Assembly (NCBI GenBank): GCA_014584575.1
Contig: JACTMP010000029.1
Location: 1 to 64,000 of the forward strand
DNA: 64,000 bases
Source: Chloroflexota bacterium
Lineage (GTDB): Bacteria; Chloroflexota; Anaerolineae; Promineifilales; Promineifilaceae
Direction of reading: 5' to 3'
Position numbers and translations under genes: made by a program
Part shown: piece by piece, positions 1-7,865 of the stretch
Position numbering within the stretch: the first letter of the stretch is position 1
Layout of the letters: the number at the start of each line of letters is the position of its first letter
The notes under the pieces: generated by a model
Databases searched by the model: none
Told to the model about the DNA's origin: nothing
The model's input: the letters and a program-made list of their open reading frames with translations, nothing else

Positions 1-1
1 C

Positions 2-76
2 GAAAATCAAGCACCCAAGCCCATCAATTGGACTTATACGGTGCAGAAATTGGAATCCAAACTCGGAATAAATTAA
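2..76 (+). CDS. 3' end of a transposase-like gene, cut by the window edge
   Basis: An open frame enters from the left edge and stops at TAA (74-76). The visible tail reads about 24 residues containing KPINWTYTVQKLESKLGIN. A short basic/aromatic tail of the KP-x-x-W-x-YT kind resembles the C-terminal end of IS630-type transposases, but this is a family impression only; no catalytic residue is visible. The base composition is more A+T-rich than the next gene, which fits a mobile element. It could equally be the end of an unrelated gene. Confidence 0.35.
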   Translation, partial: ENQAPKPINWTYTVQKLESKLGIN

Positions 77-118
77 CGCAATGCTGTACTTAGGGTCTTG
101 ACCGGTCTTGACGGTTAC

Positions 119-1480
119 TTACGGGCAGGGGCCAAGCGTGTCGCCATGATTGAGATGGCCTGCCAGCGCGGCCTGCGGTACAGACATCGTCTGCTGGGCC
201 GGTGTGCCCGGTTTGTGGCAGATTGTGACCATACCCCCGTTACCCGGTGGGGGTGGGGGTGGCGGCGGAGGTGGCGGCGGGGCTGTTGGGCCTGGCCCTG
301 GCGGCGGTGACGTCGGGTTGGGGTCGGGCGGCGGTGCAGTCGGCGACACAGTCGGCGACGCATCTGGGCAAGGCCCTAAGGTATCACCATGACGCAGGTG
401 GCCGTTCAGCGCCGCTTCCGGCAGCGTCATCGTTTGCTGCGCCGGAGTACCGGGCATATGGCAGACGGTGACGGTACCACCATTGCCAGGTGTGGGCGAA
501 GGCGCCGGTTTTCCGCCTGGGCACGGGCCTACTGTATCGCCATGACCTAGATGACCGTTCAGCGCCGCAGCCGGTAAAGTTAGTGTCTGCTCGGCAGGAG
601 TGCCGGGCATGTGGCACACAGTCACCATGTCGCCGGGCATCACGGTTGGTGTGACAGTCTCGGTAGGCGTGATGGTTGGGGTGGGTGTAATGGTGGCTGT
701 CGGCGTAATGGGCGGCGTGGGCGTGATAATCACAGTTGGCGTGATGGTGACGGTGGGGGTAACGACCACTGTGGGTGTGATGGTAACGGTGGGCGTCATC
801 ACCTGGAAGAGGTTGAGATTTTGCCGTACCAGTTCTTCAATGGCGATCTCGGTGCTGGGGCCAATGGTGGCGACACGGCCGTCGGCAAAAACAACCCTGG
901 CGCTGGAATCTGGCCCGGTGCGCAGCCGGTCTTGTGCGGTCACAGTCGCTCCCTTAGCCAGAGGCGTCCACTTGCCATCTATGTCCATCACTTCCACCAC
1001 ACCCTGCGTGGCTTCCACGGAAATGGTGGCTGGTTGGGCGAATTGAGCGGTGGTGGGAGCCAGGGCAGCGCCAACGGCCGTGAGCAGCCCCACGCCCAAT
1101 AGCAAGACAGCGGCAAATGTCAGCGCCAGCGCCGGTCGGGATAACGTTGCCGTGCGCTGCCCAAACTGGCGCGGCAGGAAACGCAGCCAGGTCATAAAAG
1201 CGAGCAAAGCCGCCGTCGCTTTGGCAACTACCGGGCTGCCAACGGGCGCAACGGCGGCCCGCTCTGGCAGCTTTGCCAGCAGCCGCGCCTGAGCGTTCTG
1301 GCGCATTTCCGGGGCCGGATGCACCATGGGGGCTGACCACATACCAGTGGCAATTTGCAACAGGTCGGCCAGTTCAGCCCGGTGCTCTGGGTATTGCGCC
1401 AGACATTCAGTCGGCGTCAAGCGACCCTGCTCAATTGCTTCCAGGCATTCCGCCAGGATATGAGTTAATTTATCATTCAT
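119..1480 (-). CDS. membrane anti-sigma/FecR-like protein with three surface-type CH...HGD repeats
   Basis: 453 residues from ATG at 1480, preceded by AAGGAAGA at good spacing; the longer frame to 1531 lacks such a site. Residues 1-60 resemble the short helical N-terminus of sigma-associated proteins (MNDKLTHILAECLEAIEQG). One membrane helix lies near 118-138, then a FecR-like domain (about 150-230, EATQGVVEVMDIDGKW... RVVFADGRVATIG). A Thr-Pro-rich linker follows, then three copies of a VCHMPGTPA...GHLxHGDTxGPCP unit (about 283-318, 333-370, 416-453), the last after a poly-proline stretch. It lies 22 bp downstream of an ECF sigma gene, so the likely role is a membrane-bound sigma regulator with an exposed C-terminus. 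The repeat resembles CH-x-PPGNP...HxxHGD units of bacterial surface proteins; function unknown. Confidence 0.75.
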   Translation of the reverse strand: MNDKLTHILAECLEAIEQGRLTPTECLAQYPEHRAELADLLQIATGMWSAPMVHPAPEMRQNAQARLLAKLPERAAVAPVGSPVVAKATAALLAFMTWLRFLPRQFGQRTATLSRPALALTFAAVLLLGVGLLTAVGAALAPTTAQFAQPATISVEATQGVVEVMDIDGKWTPLAKGATVTAQDRLRTGPDSSARVVFADGRVATIGPSTEIAIEELVRQNLNLFQVMTPTVTITPTVVVTPTVTITPTVIITPTPPITPTATITPTPTITPTETVTPTVMPGDMVTVCHMPGTPAEQTLTLPAAALNGHLGHGDTVGPCPGGKPAPSPTPGNGGTVTVCHMPGTPAQQTMTLPEAALNGHLRHGDTLGPCPDASPTVSPTAPPPDPNPTSPPPGPGPTAPPPPPPPPPPPPGNGGMVTICHKPGTPAQQTMSVPQAALAGHLNHGDTLGPCP

Positions 1481-1502
1481 GGGTATCTTCCTTATTTGCC
1501 AG

Positions 1503-2138
1503 TCAATCGCCATCCAGGGCGCTGGAGACAAATATCAGATTGGGGGCAAAGCCATTGCCTCTGGTAGATGTTTTGGCAGACTGCGGCGCGGTCAAGAGAT
1601 TGCGTAGGGCGACGATGGCCCGGTACTGCAAGGCACGGACGGCTTCTTCGCTGCGCTGCATGACAACGGCCGTTTCCGCATGAGTCAGCCCCACAATAAA
1701 ACGATACGTCAATACTTCCTGGTACTCTTCCTTGAGCTGTTGAAATCTATCCTGCAATTCTTCAAGTCGCTCGCGGCGCATGACCAATGCTTCCGGCCCT
1801 TCCATTGGCGTTAACACGGCGCTGGCTTCTTCCAATCCCACATGCTCTTTGCGGGCGCGGTAATGGTCAACCACTGTGTTGCGGGCAATGCGATAAAGCC
1901 ACAGGCGGAATGGGATCTGCTGCGGTGGGTTTTCCTCTAAAGCCAGCCAGGCTTTCAAAAAGACCCCTTCGCTCAAATCCTCCGCCTCCTGATGGCTGCG
2001 GACGCGATAAAAAACGAAGTGATAGATTTCGTTCAGGTATTGTTCATACAGCTTGCCAAAGGCAGCCGTATCGCCGGTAATTGCCTGTATAATCAGGCGT
2101 TCTTCTGAAGCATTTGATTCGTTCATAGATAGCGCCAC
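1503..2138 (-). CDS. ECF RNA polymerase sigma factor
   Basis: About 211 residues. Region 2 is seen as HFVFYRVRSHQEAEDLSEGV...AWLAL (about residues 40-70) and region 4 as the helix-turn-helix ending RSEEAVRALQYRAIVALRNLL (about 140-185). This is the two-domain ECF layout without long extensions. The frame opens at GTG (2138); an in-frame ATG at 2126 is the alternative, and neither has ideal spacing to the AAAGG upstream. The FecR-like membrane protein follows on the same strand after 22 bp, so the pair is probably a co-transcribed sigma/anti-sigma unit answering an envelope signal. The exact ECF group cannot be assigned by eye. Confidence 0.88.
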   Translation of the reverse strand: MALSMNESNASEERLIIQAITGDTAAFGKLYEQYLNEIYHFVFYRVRSHQEAEDLSEGVFLKAWLALEENPPQQIPFRLWLYRIARNTVVDHYRARKEHVGLEEASAVLTPMEGPEALVMRRERLEELQDRFQQLKEEYQEVLTYRFIVGLTHAETAVVMQRSEEAVRALQYRAIVALRNLLTAPQSAKTSTRGNGFAPNLIFVSSALDGD

Positions 2139-2233
2139 TACCTTTTCACGTTTATACAGACGAACGCGGGCGGAAAACGTGACGATATTGGCTAAAATTG
2201 GGCAACTATACCCGCGTGTCGAGGAGTTATTCT

Positions 2234-2803
2234 ATGGGAAATTCAGCTTATTGGGAAAGCCAGCGCATTCGTTTACGGGCGGTGGAACCAGAGGACGCCC
2301 CCGTTTTTTTCGAGTGGAATTGGGATACGGAGATGGGGTTGATGGTGGACCGCATTCGGCTGCCCGCTTCGCGCAAGGTGGTGGCAGATTGGATTGAGAA
2401 GACCACCGCCCGGTTCTCGGATGAATCGGACAATTATTATTTTGTGATCGAGACGTTGGCCGGTGAAATGGTGGGGTCTATTGATCCGCATAAGTGTGAC
2501 CGGCGGGTGGGGGATTTTACGTATGGGATTGCTATTCGACGGCCGTTCCAACGGCAAGGTTATGCGCGGGAAGCGATCATCATGGTGCTGCGTTACTACT
2601 TCCGCGAACTGCGCTACCAGAAGGTGACGGTGAAGGTGTACGGCTACAATGAACCGTCCCAACGGCTGCATGAGAGCATGGGTTTTATGCTGGAGGGGAG
2701 AATACGGCGGGCGGTGCTGCATGACGGCCGTTACTATGATGACCTGGTCTATGGCCTGACCAGAGAGGAATTCGAGGAGCGGTATGGGGCGCCGGGCGAA
2801 TAA
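2234..2803 (+). CDS. GNAT-family N-acetyltransferase (RimJ/RimL-like)
   Basis: 189 residues from ATG at 2234 with GAGGAG just upstream; the longer frame from 2198 has no ribosome site. The fold is recognisable from the IRLRAVEPEDAPVFFEWNWD opening (strand 1 and helix 1), the central acetyl-CoA-binding stretch RRPFQRQGYAREAI (about 105-120; the R/Q-x-x-G-x-A loop) and the late NEPSQRLHESMGFMLEGRIR segment typical of this superfamily. The substrate (a protein N-terminus, amino acid or small molecule) cannot be told. It stands alone, divergent from the sigma gene and followed directly by a REP-like array. Confidence 0.88.
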   Translation: MGNSAYWESQRIRLRAVEPEDAPVFFEWNWDTEMGLMVDRIRLPASRKVVADWIEKTTARFSDESDNYYFVIETLAGEMVGSIDPHKCDRRVGDFTYGIAIRRPFQRQGYAREAIIMVLRYYFRELRYQKVTVKVYGYNEPSQRLHESMGFMLEGRIRRAVLHDGRYYDDLVYGLTREEFEERYGAPGE

Positions 2804-3530
2804 ATTCGCGGCAACAGAAGGCAAAGCCCACCTGCGTGGGCTGTCCCCGGCAACCCCAGTCGGCGCAGGCCGACTTCGCTTTCTGTAGGTGCAGTTTTAA
2901 CTGCTCCGTTGCGGCGAATGAATTCGCGGCAACAAGAGGCAAAGCCCACCTGCGTGGGCTGGGGATGCGCCCTCTTCCAGTCGGCGCAGGCCGACTTCGC
3001 TTTTTGTAGGTGCAGTTTTAACTGCTCCGTTGCGGCGAATCAGGCCGACTTCGCTTTCTGTAGGTGCAGTTTTAACTGCCCCGGCGAATGAATTCGCGGC
3101 AACAAGAGGCGAAGCCCACCTGCGTGGGCTGGGGGTGCACCCTCTTCCAGTCGGCGCAGGCCGACTTCGCTTTTTGTAGGTGCAGTTTTAACTGCACTGG
3201 CGAATGAATTCGCGGCAACAAGAGGCGAAGCCCACCTGCGTGGGCTGGGGGTGCGCCCTCTTCCAGTCGGCGCAGGCCGACTTCGCTTTCTGTAGGTGCA
3301 GTTTTAACTGCCCCGGCGAATGAATTCGCAAGCAACAGAAGGCGAAGCCCACCTGCGTGGGCTGGGGATGCGCCCTCTTCCAGTCGGCGCAGGCCGACTT
3401 CGCTTTTTGTAGGTGCAGTTTTAACTGCTCCGTTGCGGCGAATCCCACCTGTGTGGGCTGGGGGTGCGCCCTCTTCCAGTCGGCGCAGGCCGACTTCGCT
3501 TTCTGTAGGTGCAGTTTTAACTGCTGCTGC
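2800..3530. repeat. REP-like array, six full palindromic units and one partial
   Basis: A unit of about 115-120 bp is repeated head to tail. Each full unit has the same order: GAATTCGCGGCAAC, then palindrome A (GCCCACctgcGTGGGC), a short spacer (often CCCTCTTCCA), palindrome B (GTCGGCgcagGCCGAC), TTCGCTTT(T/C)TGTAGGT, and palindrome C (GCAGTTttAACTGC). I see six palindrome A copies (the sixth with one changed loop base), six B and seven C; one unit starting at 3041 is truncated to the B-C half. All units have the same orientation. Short frames running through the array are artefacts of the repeat. Related single copies lie near 6030-6150 and 62690-62750. The array ends about 75 bp before the RAYT-like transposase. 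Confidence 0.9.
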
Positions 3531-3604
3531 CCCATTTCAACTGCTCCATCAACCTGCTATACTTTCACCATCAATCGCCACTTATAGGAGGGAAAATTAA
3601 GCAC

Positions 3605-4060
3605 ATGAGAACCCCATTTACTCAATTGTATGTCCATCTGGTCTGGGCCACCTGGGACCGACTGCCCCTCATAACGCCCGAAATCGAACCTCGTATTTAT
3701 GCCTGCATCACCAAAAAGTGCCGGGAATTGAAGTGTGTGCCGCTGGCAATTGGCGGTATAGAAGATCACGTGCATCTCCTGGCGCGGCTGCATACCACCA
3801 CGGCCGTAGCCACTCTAGCCAAAGAAGTCAAAGGCGCATCCTCTCATCTGGTCACACATGAGATTACACCGGACGACTTTTTCAAATGGCAAGGCGGGTA
3901 TGGCGCATTTACCCTGCGCAAAAACGAAGCGCCACAAGTGATAGCCTATATCCGCAATCAAAGGCAACATCATGCGAACGGAACACTGAATGAGGAATGG
4001 GAGCAGGTATTCGAACCAGAACCGGGTGAGCAAATTCACGAAAACGAGCATCTGGTGTAA
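3605..4060 (+). CDS. IS200/Y1-type transposase, REP-associated (RAYT-like)
   Basis: 151 residues, the usual length for single-domain Y1 HUH transposases. The metal-binding HUH motif is HVH in GIEDHVHLLARL (about residues 57-68). The catalytic tyrosine is in IAYIRNQRQHH (about 112-122), and the Q-x-x-HH after it is typical of the COG1943 group that includes RayT proteins. These enzymes nick single-stranded DNA at hairpins; RAYTs act on REP palindromes. There is no TnpB partner. AGGAGGG lies 12 nt upstream of the ATG, rather far. A palindrome array sits immediately upstream, which is the arrangement expected for a RAYT and its substrate. The frame looks intact. Confidence 0.85.
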   Translation: MRTPFTQLYVHLVWATWDRLPLITPEIEPRIYACITKKCRELKCVPLAIGGIEDHVHLLARLHTTTAVATLAKEVKGASSHLVTHEITPDDFFKWQGGYGAFTLRKNEAPQVIAYIRNQRQHHANGTLNEEWEQVFEPEPGEQIHENEHLV

Positions 4061-4074
4061 GATCACGGCCGTAT

Positions 4075-4887
4075 ATGAACCACATCAAAAATCTCATTCT
4101 CGATATGGACGGCGTGTTGTGGCATGGTGACACGGCCGTGCCCGGACTTGCTCACTTCTTCCAAACCTTGCGCCAGCAAGAGCTCAACTTTGTGCTGGCG
4201 ACCAATAATGCCTCCAAAACCCCGGCCCAATATGTCACCAAATTGGCTGGTTTTGGCGTCCCGGTCAGACAGGAACAGATTTTGACGTCGGCCATTGCCA
4301 CGGCCGATTATTTACAAGAGGAATATGAAGCGGGTACGGCCGTGTACGTTCTCGGTGGTGACGGGCTGCATCAGGCCATCCGGGAGCGTGGCTTCCGTGT
4401 GTTGTCGGTGGCGGATGTGATGGAGGGGGGCCAACGGGGGGAGGTCACGGCCGTTGGCCTCTGGCGCGAAGCCACCTATGCTGATTTTGCTGCCGCCGCC
4501 ATCTGCCTCAACCACGGCGCCCGCTTCATCGGTTCCAACCCCGATGTCAGCCTGCCCAGCGAATATGGCCCGCTGCCCGGCGCGGGGTCATTCCTGGCCC
4601 TGCTCGCGGCCGCCACCGGCGTCCAGCCCACCGTCATCGGTAAACCCGGCATCATCATGTTTCAAGAAGCGTTAAAACGGCTGGGCAGCATACCGGCAGA
4701 CACCGCTATGGTCGGCGACCGCCTCAGCACGGACATTGCTGGCGGCAAAGCCGCCGGGCTGCCCACCATCCTCGTCCTCTCCGGTATCAGCACCCGCGAA
4801 GAACTGGCCCAACTTGACGCGCCACAACCAGACTATGTATTTGCCGGTATATCGGAACTGGCAGAGAGATTGGAGATTAGAGATTAG
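4075..4887 (+). CDS. HAD-superfamily IIA phosphatase (NagD/phosphoglycolate phosphatase-like)
   Basis: 270 residues. Motif I is ILDMDGVLWHGD near the N-terminus (nucleophile Asp and second Asp), motif II is the ATNNAS stretch, the lysine motif is in VIGKPGIIMFQEAL, and motif IV is MVGDRLSTDIAGGKAAG, together diagnostic of HAD class IIA with a C2 cap. Family members dephosphorylate small phospho-metabolites such as nucleotides, phosphoglycolate or sugar phosphates; the substrate is open. The start has no Shine-Dalgarno; the 10 bp before the ATG are ACGGCCGTAT, the iterated palindrome of this genome. It lies 14 bp after the transposase on the same strand. Confidence 0.9.
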   Translation: MNHIKNLILDMDGVLWHGDTAVPGLAHFFQTLRQQELNFVLATNNASKTPAQYVTKLAGFGVPVRQEQILTSAIATADYLQEEYEAGTAVYVLGGDGLHQAIRERGFRVLSVADVMEGGQRGEVTAVGLWREATYADFAAAAICLNHGARFIGSNPDVSLPSEYGPLPGAGSFLALLAAATGVQPTVIGKPGIIMFQEALKRLGSIPADTAMVGDRLSTDIAGGKAAGLPTILVLSGISTREELAQLDAPQPDYVFAGISELAERLEIRD

Positions 4888-4940
4888 AGATTTGCGCAAT
4901 CTCCAATCTCCCAATCTCCAATCCCCAATCTCCCAATCTC
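4866..4940. repeat. inverted array of iterated AGATTGG / AATCTCC units
   Basis: The end of the HAD gene and the 53-bp gap to rlmN hold several direct copies of a GAGATTG/A-type heptamer, followed after TTTGCGC by several copies of the complementary CAATCTC type. The two arms can fold into a long slipped hairpin that ends at the rlmN start codon. The same units recur in at least three other gaps of this window (about 9332-9398, 16010-16060, 37130-37195). Confidence 0.75.
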
Positions 4941-5990
4941 ATGCAACAGCAAACCCTCTACGACCTCTCTTTTGACCAACTCACTCAACTGCTCACCGAC
5001 TTGGGCGAGCCGAAATTCCGCGCCCGACAGGTGTGGGAGTGGCTGTACCAGAAATATGTGCCGGACGTGGCCGCCATGGCGAATTTACCGAAGGGGTTGC
5101 GAGAGAAGTTGAGTACGGCCGTACACCTCTCCCCGCTTCCCATCGCCAGCGAACAACATTCCCGCGATGGCCTGACTAAAAAGGTGCTCTTTCAACTGCC
5201 GGACGGCCAATTCATCGAGACGGTGCTGATGCGTTATGACCGGCGGCGGACGCTGTGCATCAGCACCCAGGCGGGCTGCGCCATGGGCTGCGTCTTTTGC
5301 GCCACCGGGCAGATGGGTTTCTTCCGCCACCTCAGTGTGGGTGAAATTGTGACCCAGGTGCTGCACTTTGCCCGCGAACTGGCGCAAACGGGCGAACACG
5401 TCACCAACATTGTCATGATGGGTATGGGCGAGCCGCTGCACAACTATACGAATACGATGACGGCCGTTGACCGCCTCACCGACCCCACCGGCTTCAACCT
5501 GGGCGCCCGCAAAATCACCATCTCTACGGTAGGCCTGGTACCGGCCATCCGCCGCTACGCCGACGAACAGCAGCAGACCCCGTTGGCCGTCTCCCTGCAC
5601 GCCGCCACCGACGAGGAGCGTGATAAACTCATCCCCGTCAACCGCCGCTGGCCCATCGCCGAGGTGCTGGACGCCTGCCGCTACTATGTGGAAAAAACTG
5701 GCCGCCGTCTCACCTTTGAGTGGGCGCTCATCGCCCACGAAAACGACACCGTAGAGCAGGCGCAGGCGCTGGGCAAACTGCTGCACGGCCTGTTGTGCCA
5801 CGTCAACCTCATCCCCCTCAACCCCACCGCCGGCTATGGTGGGCAGCCCTCCTCCCGCGAACGGGTGGCCGCGTTCCAGGCCGAATTGGCCCGCTACGGC
5901 GTCAGCAGCACCGTGCGCGTCCGACGGGGCATTGACATCCAGGCAGGCTGCGGCCAATTACGGGATCGGGTGGTGAGCAGTAATCAGTAA
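4941..5990 (+). CDS. rlmN: dual-specificity 23S rRNA/tRNA (adenine C2) methyltransferase RlmN
   Basis: 349 residues, normal for RlmN. It carries the radical-SAM cysteine motif CAMGCVFC (about residues 112-119), the NIVMMGMGEPLHNY segment, SLHAATDEERDKLIPVNRR and the C-terminal methyl-carrying cysteine in IDIQAGCGQL. The enzyme methylates A2503 of 23S rRNA and A37 of some tRNAs through a methyl-cysteine intermediate and an iron-sulfur cluster. The ATG follows directly on the heptamer inverted array and has no clear ribosome site, so expression may depend on that structure. It is followed by a single REP-like copy. Confidence 0.97.
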   Translation: MQQQTLYDLSFDQLTQLLTDLGEPKFRARQVWEWLYQKYVPDVAAMANLPKGLREKLSTAVHLSPLPIASEQHSRDGLTKKVLFQLPDGQFIETVLMRYDRRRTLCISTQAGCAMGCVFCATGQMGFFRHLSVGEIVTQVLHFARELAQTGEHVTNIVMMGMGEPLHNYTNTMTAVDRLTDPTGFNLGARKITISTVGLVPAIRRYADEQQQTPLAVSLHAATDEERDKLIPVNRRWPIAEVLDACRYYVEKTGRRLTFEWALIAHENDTVEQAQALGKLLHGLLCHVNLIPLNPTAGYGGQPSSRERVAAFQAELARYGVSSTVRVRRGIDIQAGCGQLRDRVVSSNQ

Positions 5991-6029
5991 ACAGATGATG
6001 AGTTGGGTGGGCAGCAGGAGGATTGCTGG

Positions 6030-6150
6030 CAACCAATAAATTCCCGGCGATTAAAATCGCGGCTACAGGAGGCAAAGCCCACCTTCGTGGGCTAAGTCCC
6101 AGTCGGCGAAGGCCGACTTTGCTTTTTGTTGGTGCAGATTTATCTGCCCC
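6030..6150. repeat. single dispersed copy of the REP-like unit
   Basis: The order of elements matches the 2.8-3.5 kb array: AATAAATTCCCGGCGATT..., GGAGGCAAAGCCCACCTTCGTGGGCT, CAGTCGGCGAAGGCCGACTTTGCTTTTTG, then GGTGCAGATTTATCTGCC. Palindromes A and B keep their stems but have CTTC/CGAAGG loops, and C is GCAGATTTATCTGC. This copy lies between the convergent rlmN and sanA-like genes. Confidence 0.8.
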
Positions 6151-6163
6151 CACTAGCCCTCTT

Positions 6164-6826
6164 TCAATTTGTCAATGGAATCGGCTCACCCAAAACCGGC
6201 GCAGGTTCACCGCGGAGCACATCCCCCAACGCCTGCAACGTGGCTCCCATTTCCCGGATGGTAAACCAGCGCTGGCGGAGATACGGCCGTGAACTTGCCG
6301 ACACCCCAACCACATCTACTCCTAACTGCTCGCAGGTGAATAATGCTCTGGGCAAATGGAACTCCTGTGTGACCAGAATGGCCTCGTCTACCTGGAAGAT
6401 GTGCCTGGCCCGGTAGCAACTGTCGTAGGTGCGACGGCCGCCATAATCGGGCTGCACGTCGGCGGGATCAACACCCCGGCTGATGGCATAAGCCATCATC
6501 GCCCCCGGCTCATTGTAATTCTCAAACCGATTGTCGCCGCTGACCAGCAACTTCTGCACCGTGCCGGCTTCGTAAAGGGCAATGGCTACATCCATGCGGT
6601 CAACCAGCACAGCGCTTAAAAACCCATCACGACGCAAGCCGGCGCCAAAGACGATGGCGACCGGCCTGGCTGGCGCTTCATCAACTTGGTAAACCAGACG
6701 GCCGTACTGCCACTGCACATACCCCCGCCAGAGAAATGGAAAAGAAACAACCAGGATTCCAAACAGCAGCACCCCCCATAACACGCGCCTGATCTTTTTT
6801 GATTTGAGCCAATTTGCCATAGCCAT
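6164..6826 (-). CDS. SanA-like membrane protein, DUF218/YdcF fold
   Basis: 220 residues from ATG at 6826; the longer frame starts with TTG. An N-terminal membrane helix (about residues 12-34, [17 protein letters not shown]) is followed by a DUF218 domain: [60 protein letters not shown] and [20 protein letters not shown]. This matches E. coli SanA, a bitopic inner-membrane protein needed for the envelope barrier to vancomycin at high temperature; the biochemical activity of the family is unclear. It is on the minus strand downstream of eda with a gap holding an imperfect hairpin (about 6859-6899), so it may be its own unit. Confidence 0.85.
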   Translation of the reverse strand: MAMANWLKSKKIRRVLWGVLLFGILVVSFPFLWRGYVQWQYGRLVYQVDEAPARPVAIVFGAGLRRDGFLSAVLVDRMDVAIALYEAGTVQKLLVSGDNRFENYNEPGAMMAYAISRGVDPADVQPDYGGRRTYDSCYRARHIFQVDEAILVTQEFHLPRALFTCEQLGVDVVGVSASSRPYLRQRWFTIREMGATLQALGDVLRGEPAPVLGEPIPLTN

Positions 6827-6858
6827 TCCCAACTCTTGCTTTCATGTGGACAGCCGGA

Positions 6859-6899
6859 AGAGAGCCTTTAGGCGAACCACGCATCGGCTAAAGCCTCTC
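6859..6899 (-). terminator. imperfect hairpin between eda and the sanA-like gene
   Basis: The arms GAGAGCCTTTAG and CTAAAGCCTCTC pair with one bulge around a 16-nt loop. There is no T-run on either side, so it is more likely an mRNA-processing or stability hairpin than a classical terminator. Confidence 0.35.
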
Positions 6900-6966
6900 C
6901 TCCACCTATCATTTTTTCGTCGAAGCCGGAATTGTAGCCTCAGGAATGGGGAGACAGACTGTGTTT

Positions 6967-7608
6967 TTAGCCGCTCCTTATTTGGTGGACGAGGGCCACC
7001 GCTTCGGCTGTGAGGCGGGTGATCTGGTCGAATTGGCCGCCGTTGATGAGGGCGGGGGCCACCATCCAACTGCCACCACAGGCGTGAACCATCGGCAAAC
7101 GCAGATAATCGGGCAGGTTCACGGCCGTGAGCCCCCCCGTAGGCATAAATTTCACATCGCGGTACGGCCCACCAATGGCCTGCAAGGCCTTTACACCGCC
7201 CGCCGCCTCCGCCGGGAAGAATTTGAGCAAATTCAGCCCTTTGTTGAGCGCCATGTTGATTTCTGTCGGCGTCATGACACCCGGCGTGATGGGTATGTTA
7301 TTCGCCAGACACCAATCCACAACGGCCGCATCAAAACCGGGGGTGACGATGAAACGCGCCCCGGCGGCGACGGCCGTTTCCGCCTGCGCCACCGTCAACA
7401 CCGTGCCCGCCCCCACCAACATTTCGGGACATTCGGCCGTCAATAAGCGGATTGCATCAGCGGCAGCCGTGGTGCGAAAGGTAATTTCCGCACAGGGCAG
7501 CCCGCCAGCCAGCAGCGCCCGCCCCAAAGCCGGGGCATCATCCGCATCCTCAATCGCCACCACCGGCACCAAACCCATCTCGCCCATTTCCGTTAAAACA
7601 GAATCCAT
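6967..7608 (-). CDS. eda: 2-dehydro-3-deoxy-6-phosphogluconate / 4-hydroxy-2-oxoglutarate aldolase
   Basis: 213 residues, normal for class I KDPG aldolase. It shows the catalytic glutamate in CAEITFRTTAA, the phosphate/substrate loop GAGTVLTVAQAETAVAAGA, the FIVTPGFD strand, and the Schiff-base lysine in LLKFFPAEAAGG, then MPTGGL. It cleaves KDPG to pyruvate and glyceraldehyde-3-phosphate, the last step of the Entner-Doudoroff route. The start at 7608 has AGGAAAAG at normal spacing. The neighbours upstream on the same strand are gnd and gntK, so this is a gluconate/6-phosphogluconate locus; no edd is visible in the window. Confidence 0.95.
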   Translation of the reverse strand: MDSVLTEMGEMGLVPVVAIEDADDAPALGRALLAGGLPCAEITFRTTAAADAIRLLTAECPEMLVGAGTVLTVAQAETAVAAGARFIVTPGFDAAVVDWCLANNIPITPGVMTPTEINMALNKGLNLLKFFPAEAAGGVKALQAIGGPYRDVKFMPTGGLTAVNLPDYLRLPMVHACGGSWMVAPALINGGQFDQITRLTAEAVALVHQIRSG

Positions 7609-7621
7609 GCGCTTTTCCTGT

Positions 7622-7862
7622 CAAATGTCATTCCGAACCAACCATTGCCAGGGCAACTCAGGCTACAAGAAAGTTGCCACGCCGACTGTCATTCCGACGA
7701 GTCTTCGAGGAGGAATCCCTAGTATTTGTCATTACATAGGGATTCCTCGGAAGACCTCGGAATGACAACTTTCTTAGTAGCGGAGTCTTCGGAGCGAGGA
7801 ATCTTCCGCCTCGGCCAGGTGAAAGATTCCTCACCTCCTTTTGGAGGTTCGGAATGACACAG
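7622..7862. repeat. TCATTCCGA...GGAATGACA inverted repeat element
   Basis: The gap between eda and gnd is filled by related inverted modules: TGTCATTCCGA...GTCTTCGAGGAGGAATCCCTA, then TAGGGATTCCTCGGAAGACCTCGGAATGACA, then a second GGAGTCTTCGGAGCGAGGAATCTT...AAAGATTCCTCACC...GGTTCGGAATGACAC. The outer ends are complementary (TGTCATTCCGA / TCGGAATGACA). This looks like a non-coding MITE-like element of a kind seen in many environmental genomes. A related copy lies at about 46573-46665. No promoter could be picked out here. Confidence 0.75.
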
Positions 7863-7865
7863 TGG

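Noticed and set aside
2800..3530. Tandem repeat that could suggest a CRISPR array
   Set aside because: The units are about 115 bp, contain three palindromes each, and there are no unique spacers of regular length or cas genes. It is a REP-like array.
2685..3535. Several 60-115 residue frames with repeated LKLHLQKAKSACADW or CRCSFNC stretches
   Set aside because: They only read through the REP-like array in different frames; identical peptides on both strands come from the repeat.
5085..5957. 290-residue frame on the minus strand within rlmN
   Set aside because: It is the antisense shadow of a clearly identified gene; composition is His/Gly/Val-rich with no family resemblance.
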